Shown here: positions 54,331 through 61,791 of the stretch, one piece after another | How the letters are laid out: each line of letters begins with the position of its first letter | Numbering within the stretch: position 1 is the stretch's first letter | Origin: Intestinimonas butyriciproducens | GTDB lineage: Bacteria; Bacillota; Clostridia; Oscillospirales; Butyricicoccaceae | DNA length: 64,000 nucleotides | Reading direction: 5' to 3' | NCBI RefSeq assembly: GCF_016901775.1 | Contig: NZ_JACJKW010000002.1 | Span: 62,001-126,000 of the forward strand | Notes under the pieces: model-generated | Seen by the model: the letters and a program-made list of their open reading frames with translations, nothing else | Databases searched by the model: none | What the model was told of the DNA's origin: nothing | Program-made: the position numbers and the translations under genes

Positions 54331-54696
54331 ATGGCTTACCAAACAGAATACCCCTTCACTTTGCCCCGGGGCTATATGGATGAAAACGGCACGGTGCACC
54401 GGGAGGGCACCATGCGTTTTGCCACAGCGGCCGATGAGATTTTGCCGCTCAAGGATCCCAGAGTCCAGCAGAACCCGGCCTATCTCAGCGTGGTGCTCAT
54501 GACCCGGGTCATCACCAAGCTGGGCACGCTGCCGGCCATTGACAACCGGATTGTGGAAAAGTTGCCCTCTTCCGATATGGCCTATCTTCAGAACCTCTAC
54601 CAGCAGATCAACGCGGTGGAGCCCATTCGGGTGGAAGCAACCTGCCCCCACTGCGGCGAAAAGTTCAAGGTGGAGGTATCCCTGCTGGGGGAATAG
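54331..54696 (+). CDS. Tail-assembly-chaperone-like protein with CxxC motif, 121 aa
   Basis: ATG 54331 follows GAAATGAGGTGCCATAC. The protein YQTEYPFTLPRGYMDENGTV HREGTMRFATAADEILPLKD resembles the small tail-assembly (chaperone) proteins placed between tube and later tail genes in phages and eCIS clusters, including a CPHCGEKF knuckle at the end. It has no membrane segment. The DUF6760-like frame starts within its last codons in the -1 frame, recalling the gpG/gpGT arrangement of phage tail chaperones. Confidence 0.75.
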   Translation: MAYQTEYPFTLPRGYMDENGTVHREGTMRFATAADEILPLKDPRVQQNPAYLSVVLMTRVITKLGTLPAIDNRIVEKLPSSDMAYLQNLYQQINAVEPIRVEATCPHCGEKFKVEVSLLGE

Positions 54697-54884
54697 CAAA
54701 AAGCTATCCCTTGGACCGGATCTATGAGGAGATAGCTTTTTTGGGCTACTATCTGCACTGGAGTTATGGCGAACTGATGGACATGGAACACAGGGAGCGG
54801 CTCCGGTTTTGCCGGGAGGTTTCCCGGATCAATGACAAAATGAACCAGGAAACCCGGGGCAAAAACATTTTTGATGTATTTTAG
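54693..54884 (+). CDS. DUF6760-like small protein, no standard start codon, about 57-63 aa
   Basis: The frame reads AKSYPLDRIYEEIAFLGYYL then HWSYGELMDMEHRERLRFCR and ends NDKMNQETRGKNIFDVF. It strongly recalls the DUF6760 family found between tube genes in eCIS loci, which normally begins near YPxDRLYEEVAY. No ATG or GTG lies in frame at the right place: TTG 54711 would remove the conserved YP, and the codon at 54693 is ATA. The frame is -1 relative to the chaperone gene, whose end CTG GGG GAA TAG has a run of five G, so expression by -1 frameshift is plausible. Coordinates give the conserved part from 54693. Confidence 0.65.
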   Translation: MAKSYPLDRIYEEIAFLGYYLHWSYGELMDMEHRERLRFCREVSRINDKMNQETRGKNIFDVF

Positions 54885-54919
54885 CCGGAGCGGAGGGCTT
54901 TGGGGAAAGGAGGAAGCGT

Positions 54920-55402
54920 ATGCAGGTGCCCTTTTTCATCACCCGCAGCCGCCAGTATGATCCCATTGTGGCGGTGCGGTTTATTGTGCTGTTCAATGCA
55001 GTGACTCTGGGATTTCAGAGCGTTTCGGGCATTGGACGAAGCCAGTCGGTGGATTTCATCAGCGAAGGGGGCCGTAACGATTATCCCATCCGCATCCCCA
55101 AACCCCAGACCGAGCCTCACCGGCTCACTTTTAAGCGGGGCTATCAGATGCGCAAGCTGAGCATCACCGGTCTTCTGGCCGGATATGTGGGCAGCCAGGC
55201 CATCGAGGCCAAAGATGCCCTGGGCCTGATCCTGGTGCTGGATGAAAGCCAGAGCATCAAGGCAATTTATTCCTTTGTTTCCCAGGGGGTCGTGGAGTGG
55301 GAGGTCAGCGATCTGGACGCCACCCGCTCGGAACCTTTGATCGAAACATTCACCATCACCCACAAAGGGCTGAAAAACATTCCTGTTCCCTCTCTGTTTT
55401 AG
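54920..55402 (+). CDS. Second tail tube paralogue (Afp5-like), 160 aa
   Basis: PIVAVRFIVLFNAVTLGFQS VSGIGRSQSVDFISEGGRND and the ending ATRSEPLIETFTITHKGLKN show the gp19-like tube fold, diverged from the tube at 53808. eCIS loci typically carry such an extra tube protein, forming the first rings at the baseplate. AAAGGAGGAAGCGT precedes the ATG. It is followed 30 nt later by the large low-complexity protein gene. Confidence 0.9.
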   Translation: MQVPFFITRSRQYDPIVAVRFIVLFNAVTLGFQSVSGIGRSQSVDFISEGGRNDYPIRIPKPQTEPHRLTFKRGYQMRKLSITGLLAGYVGSQAIEAKDALGLILVLDESQSIKAIYSFVSQGVVEWEVSDLDATRSEPLIETFTITHKGLKNIPVPSLF

Positions 55403-55432
55403 CGGAGAAGAAGGGTGGAAAGGAGGAAGGAC

Positions 55433-58400
55433 ATGGGCGTGGGAGGATTCAAACCGATAACCGGCACCATCGGCCGGGGGCTGGGAGAGTTCACTCTGCC
55501 TGGCAGCAATGCCGCTTTCTGCCAGTCCATCCTGCAAAAAGGGATCACGGGAGAGGCGCTGTGCCTGGAATCTTTGTCCTATGTACTCCCCCGGGAGGGG
55601 CAGGGGGCGGAACAGCCTCCGGTGTCCCAACAGCCGGTGGTGGTCAATCTCTTGATGCAGCTGCGGGCATATTGCGATGAAAGCAACACCTTTCTCCGCC
55701 AACAGCACAATTTGCAGCTTCAGCTGACCCGTCAGCTGGACCAGGCACTTTCCACTGCCCGGGGCTCGGTGAGCTCCCAGGCCCAGCAGATCCGGCGGGC
55801 TGTGGAAGGGGAGATGCTCCAGGCTGGCCAGTTCCAGCGGGCTCTTTCGGAATTGACCCAGCAATTAAAAAAAAACGGCAAATTCAGTGAAGCGCGGCTG
55901 ACCCAGACCGTGCTGCCGGGAAGACCTGTCCCGGCCTATGGAACGCAGATTTCTTCTGCTCATCCGGCTTCCTCCTTTTTGCGTTCTGAGCTTCCTGGCC
56001 CCAATGGGGCGGAGACCGAAAAAAAGCCCCGGTCTTTGCATCGGGAACCCTTGACCGTGGTGCAAAAACAAGAGCAAGGGGAAATGGTACGGGAGCAGGT
56101 TCCATCGCCTCGCGGCTTGCGCCGGCGGGAAACCGTCCATGGACTCTATGGGCGGGGCGAGGCCCGTTTTTCAGACCAGGAGAAAACAGGGCGCAGCCAG
56201 GAGAAGAGGGGAAAGAACAGATCCCTTGTCCCCAATGGAGATGCCCTTGAGGCGCCTGTTTTATCCCAAGAGGGAGAAACAGGACGCCGGGGCTCAGCGG
56301 TGACAGGGGAAAACTCCCGGGAGCAGCGGAGCCAACTCCCTCTCCAGGGGACACCGGAAAGCGTATCCCAAGGTTCTGTAACCGTTGTTTCGCAGTTGGA
56401 GAGTGGGAGCATAGCCCGGCCGGTTTCAGTTGGAAACCGGGAAACACATGGAAAAGAAACAGAGAGACCGGGGGAAAAAAGCCTGCCGGTCCTTCGGACT
56501 TTTCCGGCGATTTCCCATCCCTCCTTCCTTTTTCGGCCACAAATCCCTTCAACAAGGATGGGAATGCCTGAAACAGTGGGAAGTTTTCCTCCGTTTGTAC
56601 CCCCAGGGGGTTTGGGGATGCCGCTATCTCGTTCTGTTGTTCCATCTTCTTATGTGTGGTTTTTCCGTGGGAGGATGTCCCATACCAACAGGCCGCTTGC
56701 CGGGCCGTTGATTCTAGCTTCCGAAGGGCCGGCTTGGGGCCGGAAAGAAGAGCGATTTCATGGCCAAGGGATGCTTTCAATGGATTCCTCCCTTGGTGTT
56801 GGGAGGGCTTTTCCCGGTGAGAAAAACCAAAGATGGAAGGCAAAGCCGCTGGCCTTCCGGGAGGTCGGTTCCAATGCAGAATCGGTTTCACAGCATGAAG
56901 TCCATTCTCCCGTTTCTCCAAATCATCCCCCCGCAGGATGGGCCGATGCCAGAGGAAAAGCCGGAAGGACCCAGACTGCATTCCAGATTCAGGAAAACAG
57001 AAGGAATGCTGTAGGGAAAGGGCCAGGCCAAGAAGGTGATCTTTGGTCAAAGACGGCTTGGCCGCTGGAGCAGAAGAGGAATAATTATTCAGATCTCCCA
57101 TGGATAAGCAGCAGAATACCCTACCCGGGCCTTTTTTGGTCTGCCCCTTTTGTGGCCCGGGGGAGGCCTGGTCTGAGTTCTCCTTTGGTCCATTGGATTG
57201 CCGGACAAACAGATCAACAGACACCAGCCGCGCGAACAAGCAGCGAAGAAGCCCATGAGCCGATATACCGTACAGCGCTGTCCACGGGAGAATTGGCCCG
57301 GCCCCGTGCTTCCGTAAGGCGGCAACCGGTCAGCAGTGAAACCCATGAGCCGATATACCGTACAGCGCTGTCCACGGGAGAATTGGCCCGGCCCCGTGCT
57401 TCCATAAGGCGGCAACCGGTCAGCGGTGAAGCCCATGAGCCGATATACCGTACAGCGCTGCCCACGGGAGAATTGTCCCGCTCAAGTGCATTGGCGGGGC
57501 CGCAGCCGGTCAGCAGCGGAGTTCGTGAACCAATATACCGCACGGCTTTGCCGGCCGGCGCTTTTCATCCCCATCCGGTGAAGAAAGGACGCCAAAGATC
57601 CTTTTTCCCGTCGGGGCGGGCGGTACTGCCTTCGGCCGCTTCAAAAGCTTTCCGGAAACAGAAAGTTCCCCTGATTCTCCCTTTCCCGCGGCCTTGGGCC
57701 TGGGATGGGGAGCCTATGGGCCGGAGTGAGGAGACCGTTGTCATCCGGAGGGCAGAAGAAAGTGGGAAATCTTTCTTTTTCCAGCCGTTTTCCTTCTCTT
57801 TTCTTTCTCCCACTGTTCCCGCCCTGGAAAGGGTGGCTCCCATGGGCCCTGCTTCCCCTCCGTCCCCGATGAGGGACAACGGGACTGGGGCCCCGGCTGT
57901 AAAGAGGACGCAGCTGCTTTCCCGTCCTTGGCGGGGAAAGGCCTGGAATAACCGAAAGGGCTCTGCGGGTTCTTTGGAAGCTTCCAATCTTCTTTCCCAT
58001 CCCAATGGAGATCTTCCTACGGCCTGGGAGGAGGAAGCGTCGTGGGATATGGTGTTCCGTACCTCTTTGGACTCCCAGCCGGAACAAAGGGGAGAGCAGG
58101 AAAAAGCGGAAACTGCTTCCGGATGGCCCGTGCCGGAGCATCTTGCCTTTGCTTTGGGCCAGGGAAAAACACAGAAATCTGCGCTGCAAAAAGAAGGAGC
58201 GCCGGTGATCCGGCGAGGCCAGGGGCTTCCCGCTTTGCTGTCTTTGGAAAATAGCCAGTCTCCCGGCCGCCTGGATGCAACATCTCAGACCATGGTGCAC
58301 ACCGCCTTTTTCCCGGAGTTTTCCGAAGGAACACCGGTTTCGCAGCCGGACAGACCGGCGGTTTCATCCCAGGATGCACCGAAAGGTATGGGCCAGGGCG

Positions 58401-58702
58401 TGGTCTATCGTTTGCCGGCCCGGCCGCAGAGTGTACCCCAGGAGAAGGAAGAGAGCGGAGAAGAAGTGCTGAGGGCCCAGTCGGTGGATGCTGGATATGT
58501 GTCGGCCATGAACGCGGCCTATTCCCATCAGGCGCCGGAGAGCCAGCCCAGGCCGGAAGTTCCCGGGGCCATCAGTCAGGAGACCGAAGAGCGCATCGTT
58601 CAGCAGGTGCTGCAGGATCTCAATTATAACCGTATGGCCGCTCAGGTGCTGGAGCGGGTGGAGCGGCGGCTGCGGACAGAACGCCGCACATTCGGACGCT
58701 AG
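55433..58702 (+). CDS. Large low-complexity protein of the injection operon, 1089 aa
   Basis: ATG 55433 follows AAAGGAGGAAGGAC. The N-terminal about 150 residues look folded: GVGGFKPITGTIGRGLGEFT, then a helical, Gln/Arg-rich coiled-coil-like stretch (LLMQLRAYCDESNTFLRQQH ... QQIRRAVEGEMLQAGQFQRA). About 850 residues of disordered-looking Pro/Ser/Arg/Gly/Gln-rich sequence follow, containing three-and-a-half 30-residue repeats (HEPIYRTALSTGELARPRAS VRRQPVSSET) at 57251-57560. The end is again helical (ETEERIVQQVLQDLNYNRMA AQVLERVERRLRTERRTF). I know no such protein at this position of eCIS loci. No signal peptide, enzymatic motif or membrane segment. Possible roles: ruler or scaffold, sheath-associated fibre, or cargo. 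Confidence 0.85.
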   Translation: MGVGGFKPITGTIGRGLGEFTLPGSNAAFCQSILQKGITGEALCLESLSYVLPREGQGAEQPPVSQQPVVVNLLMQLRAYCDESNTFLRQQHNLQLQLTRQLDQALSTARGSVSSQAQQIRRAVEGEMLQAGQFQRALSELTQQLKKNGKFSEARLTQTVLPGRPVPAYGTQISSAHPASSFLRSELPGPNGAETEKKPRSLHREPLTVVQKQEQGEMVREQVPSPRGLRRRETVHGLYGRGEARFSDQEKTGRSQEKRGKNRSLVPNGDALEAPVLSQEGETGRRGSAVTGENSREQRSQLPLQGTPESVSQGSVTVVSQLESGSIARPVSVGNRETHGKETERPGEKSLPVLRTFPAISHPSFLFRPQIPSTRMGMPETVGSFPPFVPPGGLGMPLSRSVVPSSYVWFFRGRMSHTNRPLAGPLILASEGPAWGRKEERFHGQGMLSMDSSLGVGRAFPGEKNQRWKAKPLAFREVGSNAESVSQHEVHSPVSPNHPPAGWADARGKAGRTQTAFQIQENRRNAVGKGPGQEGDLWSKTAWPLEQKRNNYSDLPWISSRIPYPGLFWSAPFVARGRPGLSSPLVHWIAGQTDQQTPAARTSSEEAHEPIYRTALSTGELARPRASVRRQPVSSETHEPIYRTALSTGELARPRASIRRQPVSGEAHEPIYRTALPTGELSRSSALAGPQPVSSGVREPIYRTALPAGAFHPHPVKKGRQRSFFPSGRAVLPSAASKAFRKQKVPLILPFPRPWAWDGEPMGRSEETVVIRRAEESGKSFFFQPFSFSFLSPTVPALERVAPMGPASPPSPMRDNGTGAPAVKRTQLLSRPWRGKAWNNRKGSAGSLEASNLLSHPNGDLPTAWEEEASWDMVFRTSLDSQPEQRGEQEKAETASGWPVPEHLAFALGQGKTQKSALQKEGAPVIRRGQGLPALLSLENSQSPGRLDATSQTMVHTAFFPEFSEGTPVSQPDRPAVSSQDAPKGMGQGVVYRLPARPQSVPQEKEESGEEVLRAQSVDAGYVSAMNAAYSHQAPESQPRPEVPGAISQETEERIVQQVLQDLNYNRMAAQVLERVERRLRTERRTFGR
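57251..57560 (+). repeat. 90-bp tandem repeats in the low-complexity gene
   Basis: Units start at 57251, 57341, 57431 and a partial, more diverged one at 57521. The first three are nearly identical (common core CATGAGCCGATATACCGTAC); each codes 30 residues, so copy number can change without frameshift. Confidence 0.9.
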
Positions 58703-58735
58703 AAATGTACTCAGAAGAAAAAGGGGGTGTGGCCT

Positions 58736-59452
58736 ATGTGTGCACTGGGCGGGCGGTTCGGCGCGGTGGATAAAGCCATGTTCATCATCGCCACAAAGCA
58801 AAAAAGCAATGGGGAATGGGAGCAGGAAGGGCCGTATCCGGTTCTTTTCAACCCATCCAGCCTGAAAGTGAGCGCCAGTACTCAGGTGAAGCGGGAAGAA
58901 GGGGTGGCAAATGAAACGACCCCGGAAACCGCTGCCGCCGACGGCAAGATTCTGCCACGGGGCATTGGGGAACAACAGGTGGACATCACCCTGATTTTCA
59001 ACATTGTGGAAGAATACAACGCCAAAACCGACGGGGTGGAGTTCAAGGCCCTGGCATCGGCGGCCAGCAGCATCGTCACCAGCCTGATCGGCAGCGGCGA
59101 TAAGATCGGTCAGGCAGAAAATGCCTTAAGCAATTTGGTAAAAAAGACCGACTTTACCAACCTGAGCCTGTTCAATAAAGATTTGTGCTGCTATACCCCC
59201 CTGATGCAGGCGGCACACAAGCAGGTGCCGGTGGCTTTTGTGTGGGGCAATATGACCTATCAGGGAATCATTACCAAGTTTCAAACGGTATTCAACTATT
59301 TTTCCAATCAGGGAGCGCCTCTTGGGGCCGAAGTTTCTCTGTCCATGGTGGCCAAGGCCAATGAAAAGCCCATGGAGCAGAGTGCTTCCACCCAAGAGCT
59401 GCTGGGCCTGGTGGAAAAGGCGGGGAAATTTCTCCGGTCTCTGCCGATCTGA
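58736..59452 (+). CDS. CIS tube-adaptor protein (Afp7-like, no LysM), 238 aa
   Basis: ATG 58736 has AAAAAGGGGGTGTGGCCT upstream. The segments FIIATKQKSNGEWEQEGPYP VLFNPSSLKVSAST, GIGEQQVDITLIFNIVEEYN and VAFVWGNMTYQGIITKFQTV fit the contractile-injection-system tube protein family whose members (Afp7/Pvc7, gp53-like) join tube and baseplate hub. The usual C-terminal LysM domain is absent: the sequence ends about 30 residues after the core, at GLVEKAGKFLRSLPI. It sits between the large unknown protein and the hub gene. Confidence 0.82.
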   Translation: MCALGGRFGAVDKAMFIIATKQKSNGEWEQEGPYPVLFNPSSLKVSASTQVKREEGVANETTPETAAADGKILPRGIGEQQVDITLIFNIVEEYNAKTDGVEFKALASAASSIVTSLIGSGDKIGQAENALSNLVKKTDFTNLSLFNKDLCCYTPLMQAAHKQVPVAFVWGNMTYQGIITKFQTVFNYFSNQGAPLGAEVSLSMVAKANEKPMEQSASTQELLGLVEKAGKFLRSLPI

Positions 59453-59485
59453 CCGGTTTGATGAAAAACGAAAGGAGGAGAGCTT

Positions 59486-60586
59486 GTGACCCTCAACGAT
59501 GCGGCTCAGAAATTCAATAATTTCCAGCGGCCAGTGGCTTATTTTCATGTCAACGGCTCTCCTCTTCCTGGAGAGCATCTGATCTATACCCATATCCAGG
59601 TGAATATGTCCACCGGCATGGAGGCCAGCGACTGTACCCTGGAAGTGGTGGGCCAGTATTCCCGCTTTGCAGAGGGGAAGCTTCAGATGGACACCTCGCT
59701 GGACAAGCTGGTGCTGGGGGCCAAGCTGGAGGTTTTTCTGGGCTATGGAGAAAGCAAAAACGCTCAATCGGTGTTTGTGGGCTACATCTCTTCCCAGGAA
59801 ATCGATATCCAGGGGGATCGGGTGGCTATGATCGTCACCGCCATGGACTGCAAGCAGTTTATGATGAACAGCTATCGTTCCCTGCAGAAAAAGGGCATCA
59901 CCAAATACTCCGAAGCGGTGAACGATGTGCTGAAAAACTACACCTCCCTTTATAAAAGCAAGCAGGTGGAAGTGAGCGGAGAGGTGCTGGCTCCCATCGA
60001 GCAGCACAACCAGAGCGATTATGATTTTGTGGTCTCCCTGGCCAAGCGGCTGAATTACCTCTTTTATGTGGTGCAGGATACGGTGTATTTCGTCAGCTAT
60101 AAGAAATTCACCGACAGCCTGCTGACGGTGGAGCCGGGAGAAAATCTTCGCCGGTTCCGCCGGGAGGTCACTCTGGCCAATCAGGTGAAATCGGTGACGG
60201 TGCGCAACCACAACACAGAGGACGCAAGCAAGCCCTTTGAATCCAAAGCCACTGCCGTCACCGGGGTGGGAGGGGGCAAAAAGGCGGGAGCCGACGCCAC
60301 CAAGCTGATCACCGCCGCCATGGAAAAGGTGGTGGCCGACGGCTCGGTGCGTTCCGAGGCCGAGTCCAAAGCCCGGGCCCAGGCCCTGCTGGATCAGATG
60401 TCCATGGGATTTCTCACAGGCACCATTGAGCTTTCGGGAATCCCTATATTGTTCCCCGGCCATATGATCACCCTCAAAGGCTTCAATGAGGACCTGAACC
60501 GGGACTATTTTATCACCAAAGTGGTGCATCATCTGGACCGGGATGGATTTGATACCACCGTCCACATTGCGGGAAACAAGATGTAG
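59486..60586 (+). CDS. Baseplate hub protein (gp27/late-control-D-like), 366 aa
   Basis: GTG 59486 follows AAAGGAGGAGAGCTT. Features typical of the hub family: PVAYFHVNGSPLPGEHLIYT, ASDCTLEVVGQYSRF, the central SDYDFVVSLAKRLNYLFYVV, then HLDRDGFDTTVHIAGNKM at the end. It forms the trimeric hub onto which the tube is built and the spike is attached. In Afp/PVC-type eCIS this domain is fused to the spike in Afp8; here it is a separate protein ending 15 nt before the spike gene. Confidence 0.9.
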   Translation: MTLNDAAQKFNNFQRPVAYFHVNGSPLPGEHLIYTHIQVNMSTGMEASDCTLEVVGQYSRFAEGKLQMDTSLDKLVLGAKLEVFLGYGESKNAQSVFVGYISSQEIDIQGDRVAMIVTAMDCKQFMMNSYRSLQKKGITKYSEAVNDVLKNYTSLYKSKQVEVSGEVLAPIEQHNQSDYDFVVSLAKRLNYLFYVVQDTVYFVSYKKFTDSLLTVEPGENLRRFRREVTLANQVKSVTVRNHNTEDASKPFESKATAVTGVGGGKKAGADATKLITAAMEKVVADGSVRSEAESKARAQALLDQMSMGFLTGTIELSGIPILFPGHMITLKGFNEDLNRDYFITKVVHHLDRDGFDTTVHIAGNKM

Positions 60587-60601
60587 CAGGGGAGGGAAAA
60601 C

Positions 60602-61348
60602 ATGAGCATCTTCGAAATGCTGGCTCAGGAGCATGAGGACCAGGCTTTCTGCGGCATCACGGTGGGCATTGTCAGCGACATCAAGGACCCGGAGAAAAAG
60701 AACCGGGTGAAAGTCCGGCTGCTCAACCGCACCGACTCCCTCCAGGAGACCGATTACATCCGGGTGATGACCCCCATGGCCGGCAAAGACTACGGCGCCC
60801 TTTTCCTGCCGGAAGTGGGAGACGAGGTGCTGGTGGGGTTTGTGGACGGGGATTTCACCTCCCCCTATGTGCTGGGCAGTCTCTATAACACCAAGGCCCC
60901 TGGCCCGGGCAAGGTGGAGGAAGGTAAAAACCAGCTGCGCACCATCAAATCCAAAACGGGCCATCTGCTGGAATGGAACGATGGAGAGGAAACCCCCGGT
61001 CTGACGCTGAAAACCGCAGGGGAAAGCGCCCTTTCCATGAACGATAAGGAAAAGACCATTGCCCTTACCGACAAGGATGGAACCAATCTGCTGAAGATCG
61101 ACATCGGGGGCGGCACCGTAACACTGGAGGCCAAGACCAAACTGGTGCTTAAATGCGGCGGCGCTTCCATCGAGCTGGACGGCAGCGGCAATCAGATCAC
61201 CATCAAGGCTTCGGGAAACATCAAGCTGGATGGCCAGCAGGTGGATGTCAGCGGCAAGAGCGCCGTCAATGTGAAGGCCAGCGGCCAGCTGAATCTGGAG
61301 GCCAGTGGCGTCACCAATGTGAAGGGCGCCATGGTGAAAGTCAACTGA
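60602..61348 (+). CDS. Baseplate spike protein (gp5/gpV-like), 248 aa
   Basis: An N-terminal OB-fold (FCGITVGIVSDIKDPEKKNR VKVRLLNRTD ... FLPEVGDEVLVGFVDGDFTS PYVLGSLYN) is followed by a C-terminal series of short beta strands (SIELDGSGNQITIKASGNIK ... GVTNVKGAMVKVN) that should form a triangular beta-prism spike. No lysozyme domain is present. The gene sits between the hub and gp25-like genes. A PAAR tip protein is not in view and may lie beyond the window. Confidence 0.92.
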   Translation: MSIFEMLAQEHEDQAFCGITVGIVSDIKDPEKKNRVKVRLLNRTDSLQETDYIRVMTPMAGKDYGALFLPEVGDEVLVGFVDGDFTSPYVLGSLYNTKAPGPGKVEEGKNQLRTIKSKTGHLLEWNDGEETPGLTLKTAGESALSMNDKEKTIALTDKDGTNLLKIDIGGGTVTLEAKTKLVLKCGGASIELDGSGNQITIKASGNIKLDGQQVDVSGKSAVNVKASGQLNLEASGVTNVKGAMVKVN

Positions 61349-61364
61349 CAGGGAGGGAAAGAGG

Positions 61365-61760
61365 ATGGCACAGCTGCAAGGATGGGCTTTTCCGGTGGAA
61401 GTGGATGAAACCACAGGCCGTATCCGGATGGTGGAGGATGAGGAATGCGTCCGCCAGGACATCCGGCTCATTGTGAAAACCGACCAGGGCGAGCGGAAAA
61501 TGCGTTCCGCCTTCGGCGCCGGGCTCAACCAGTTCATGTTCCAGAATGTGGATCTGGTGCTGGTCAATCAGATGTCCCAGACTCTGGCCCAGAGCATCAA
61601 GCGGTGGGAAGAGCACATCAAGGGAATCAATGTGGGGGTCATGCAGTCTCCAGAAAACCGGACGGCGGTGACGGTGGACATTCAGTATGTCTCCGATATC
61701 GACCCCATCCGTCCCCAGCAGATGCGGCAGGAGATGGAGCTGAACCAAGGGGACAGATGA
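61365..61760 (+). CDS. Baseplate wedge protein (gp25-like), 131 aa
   Basis: The sequence WAFPVEVDETTGRIRMVEDE ECVRQDIRLIVKTDQGERKM RSAFGAGLNQFMFQNVDLVL matches gp25/GPW proteins (Afp9-like), with the conserved RSAFGxGL segment. It helps nucleate the sheath at the baseplate. CAGGGAGGGAAAGAGG precedes the ATG. It follows the spike by 16 nt. Confidence 0.93.
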   Translation: MAQLQGWAFPVEVDETTGRIRMVEDEECVRQDIRLIVKTDQGERKMRSAFGAGLNQFMFQNVDLVLVNQMSQTLAQSIKRWEEHIKGINVGVMQSPENRTAVTVDIQYVSDIDPIRPQQMRQEMELNQGDR

Positions 61761-61791
61761 CTTTTAGATCATACAGGAAGGAGGAAGGACA

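Noticed and set aside
57251-57560. Regular 90-bp repeats considered as a CRISPR array
   Set aside because: There are no variable spacers; units are contiguous, in frame and code a 30-residue peptide repeat.
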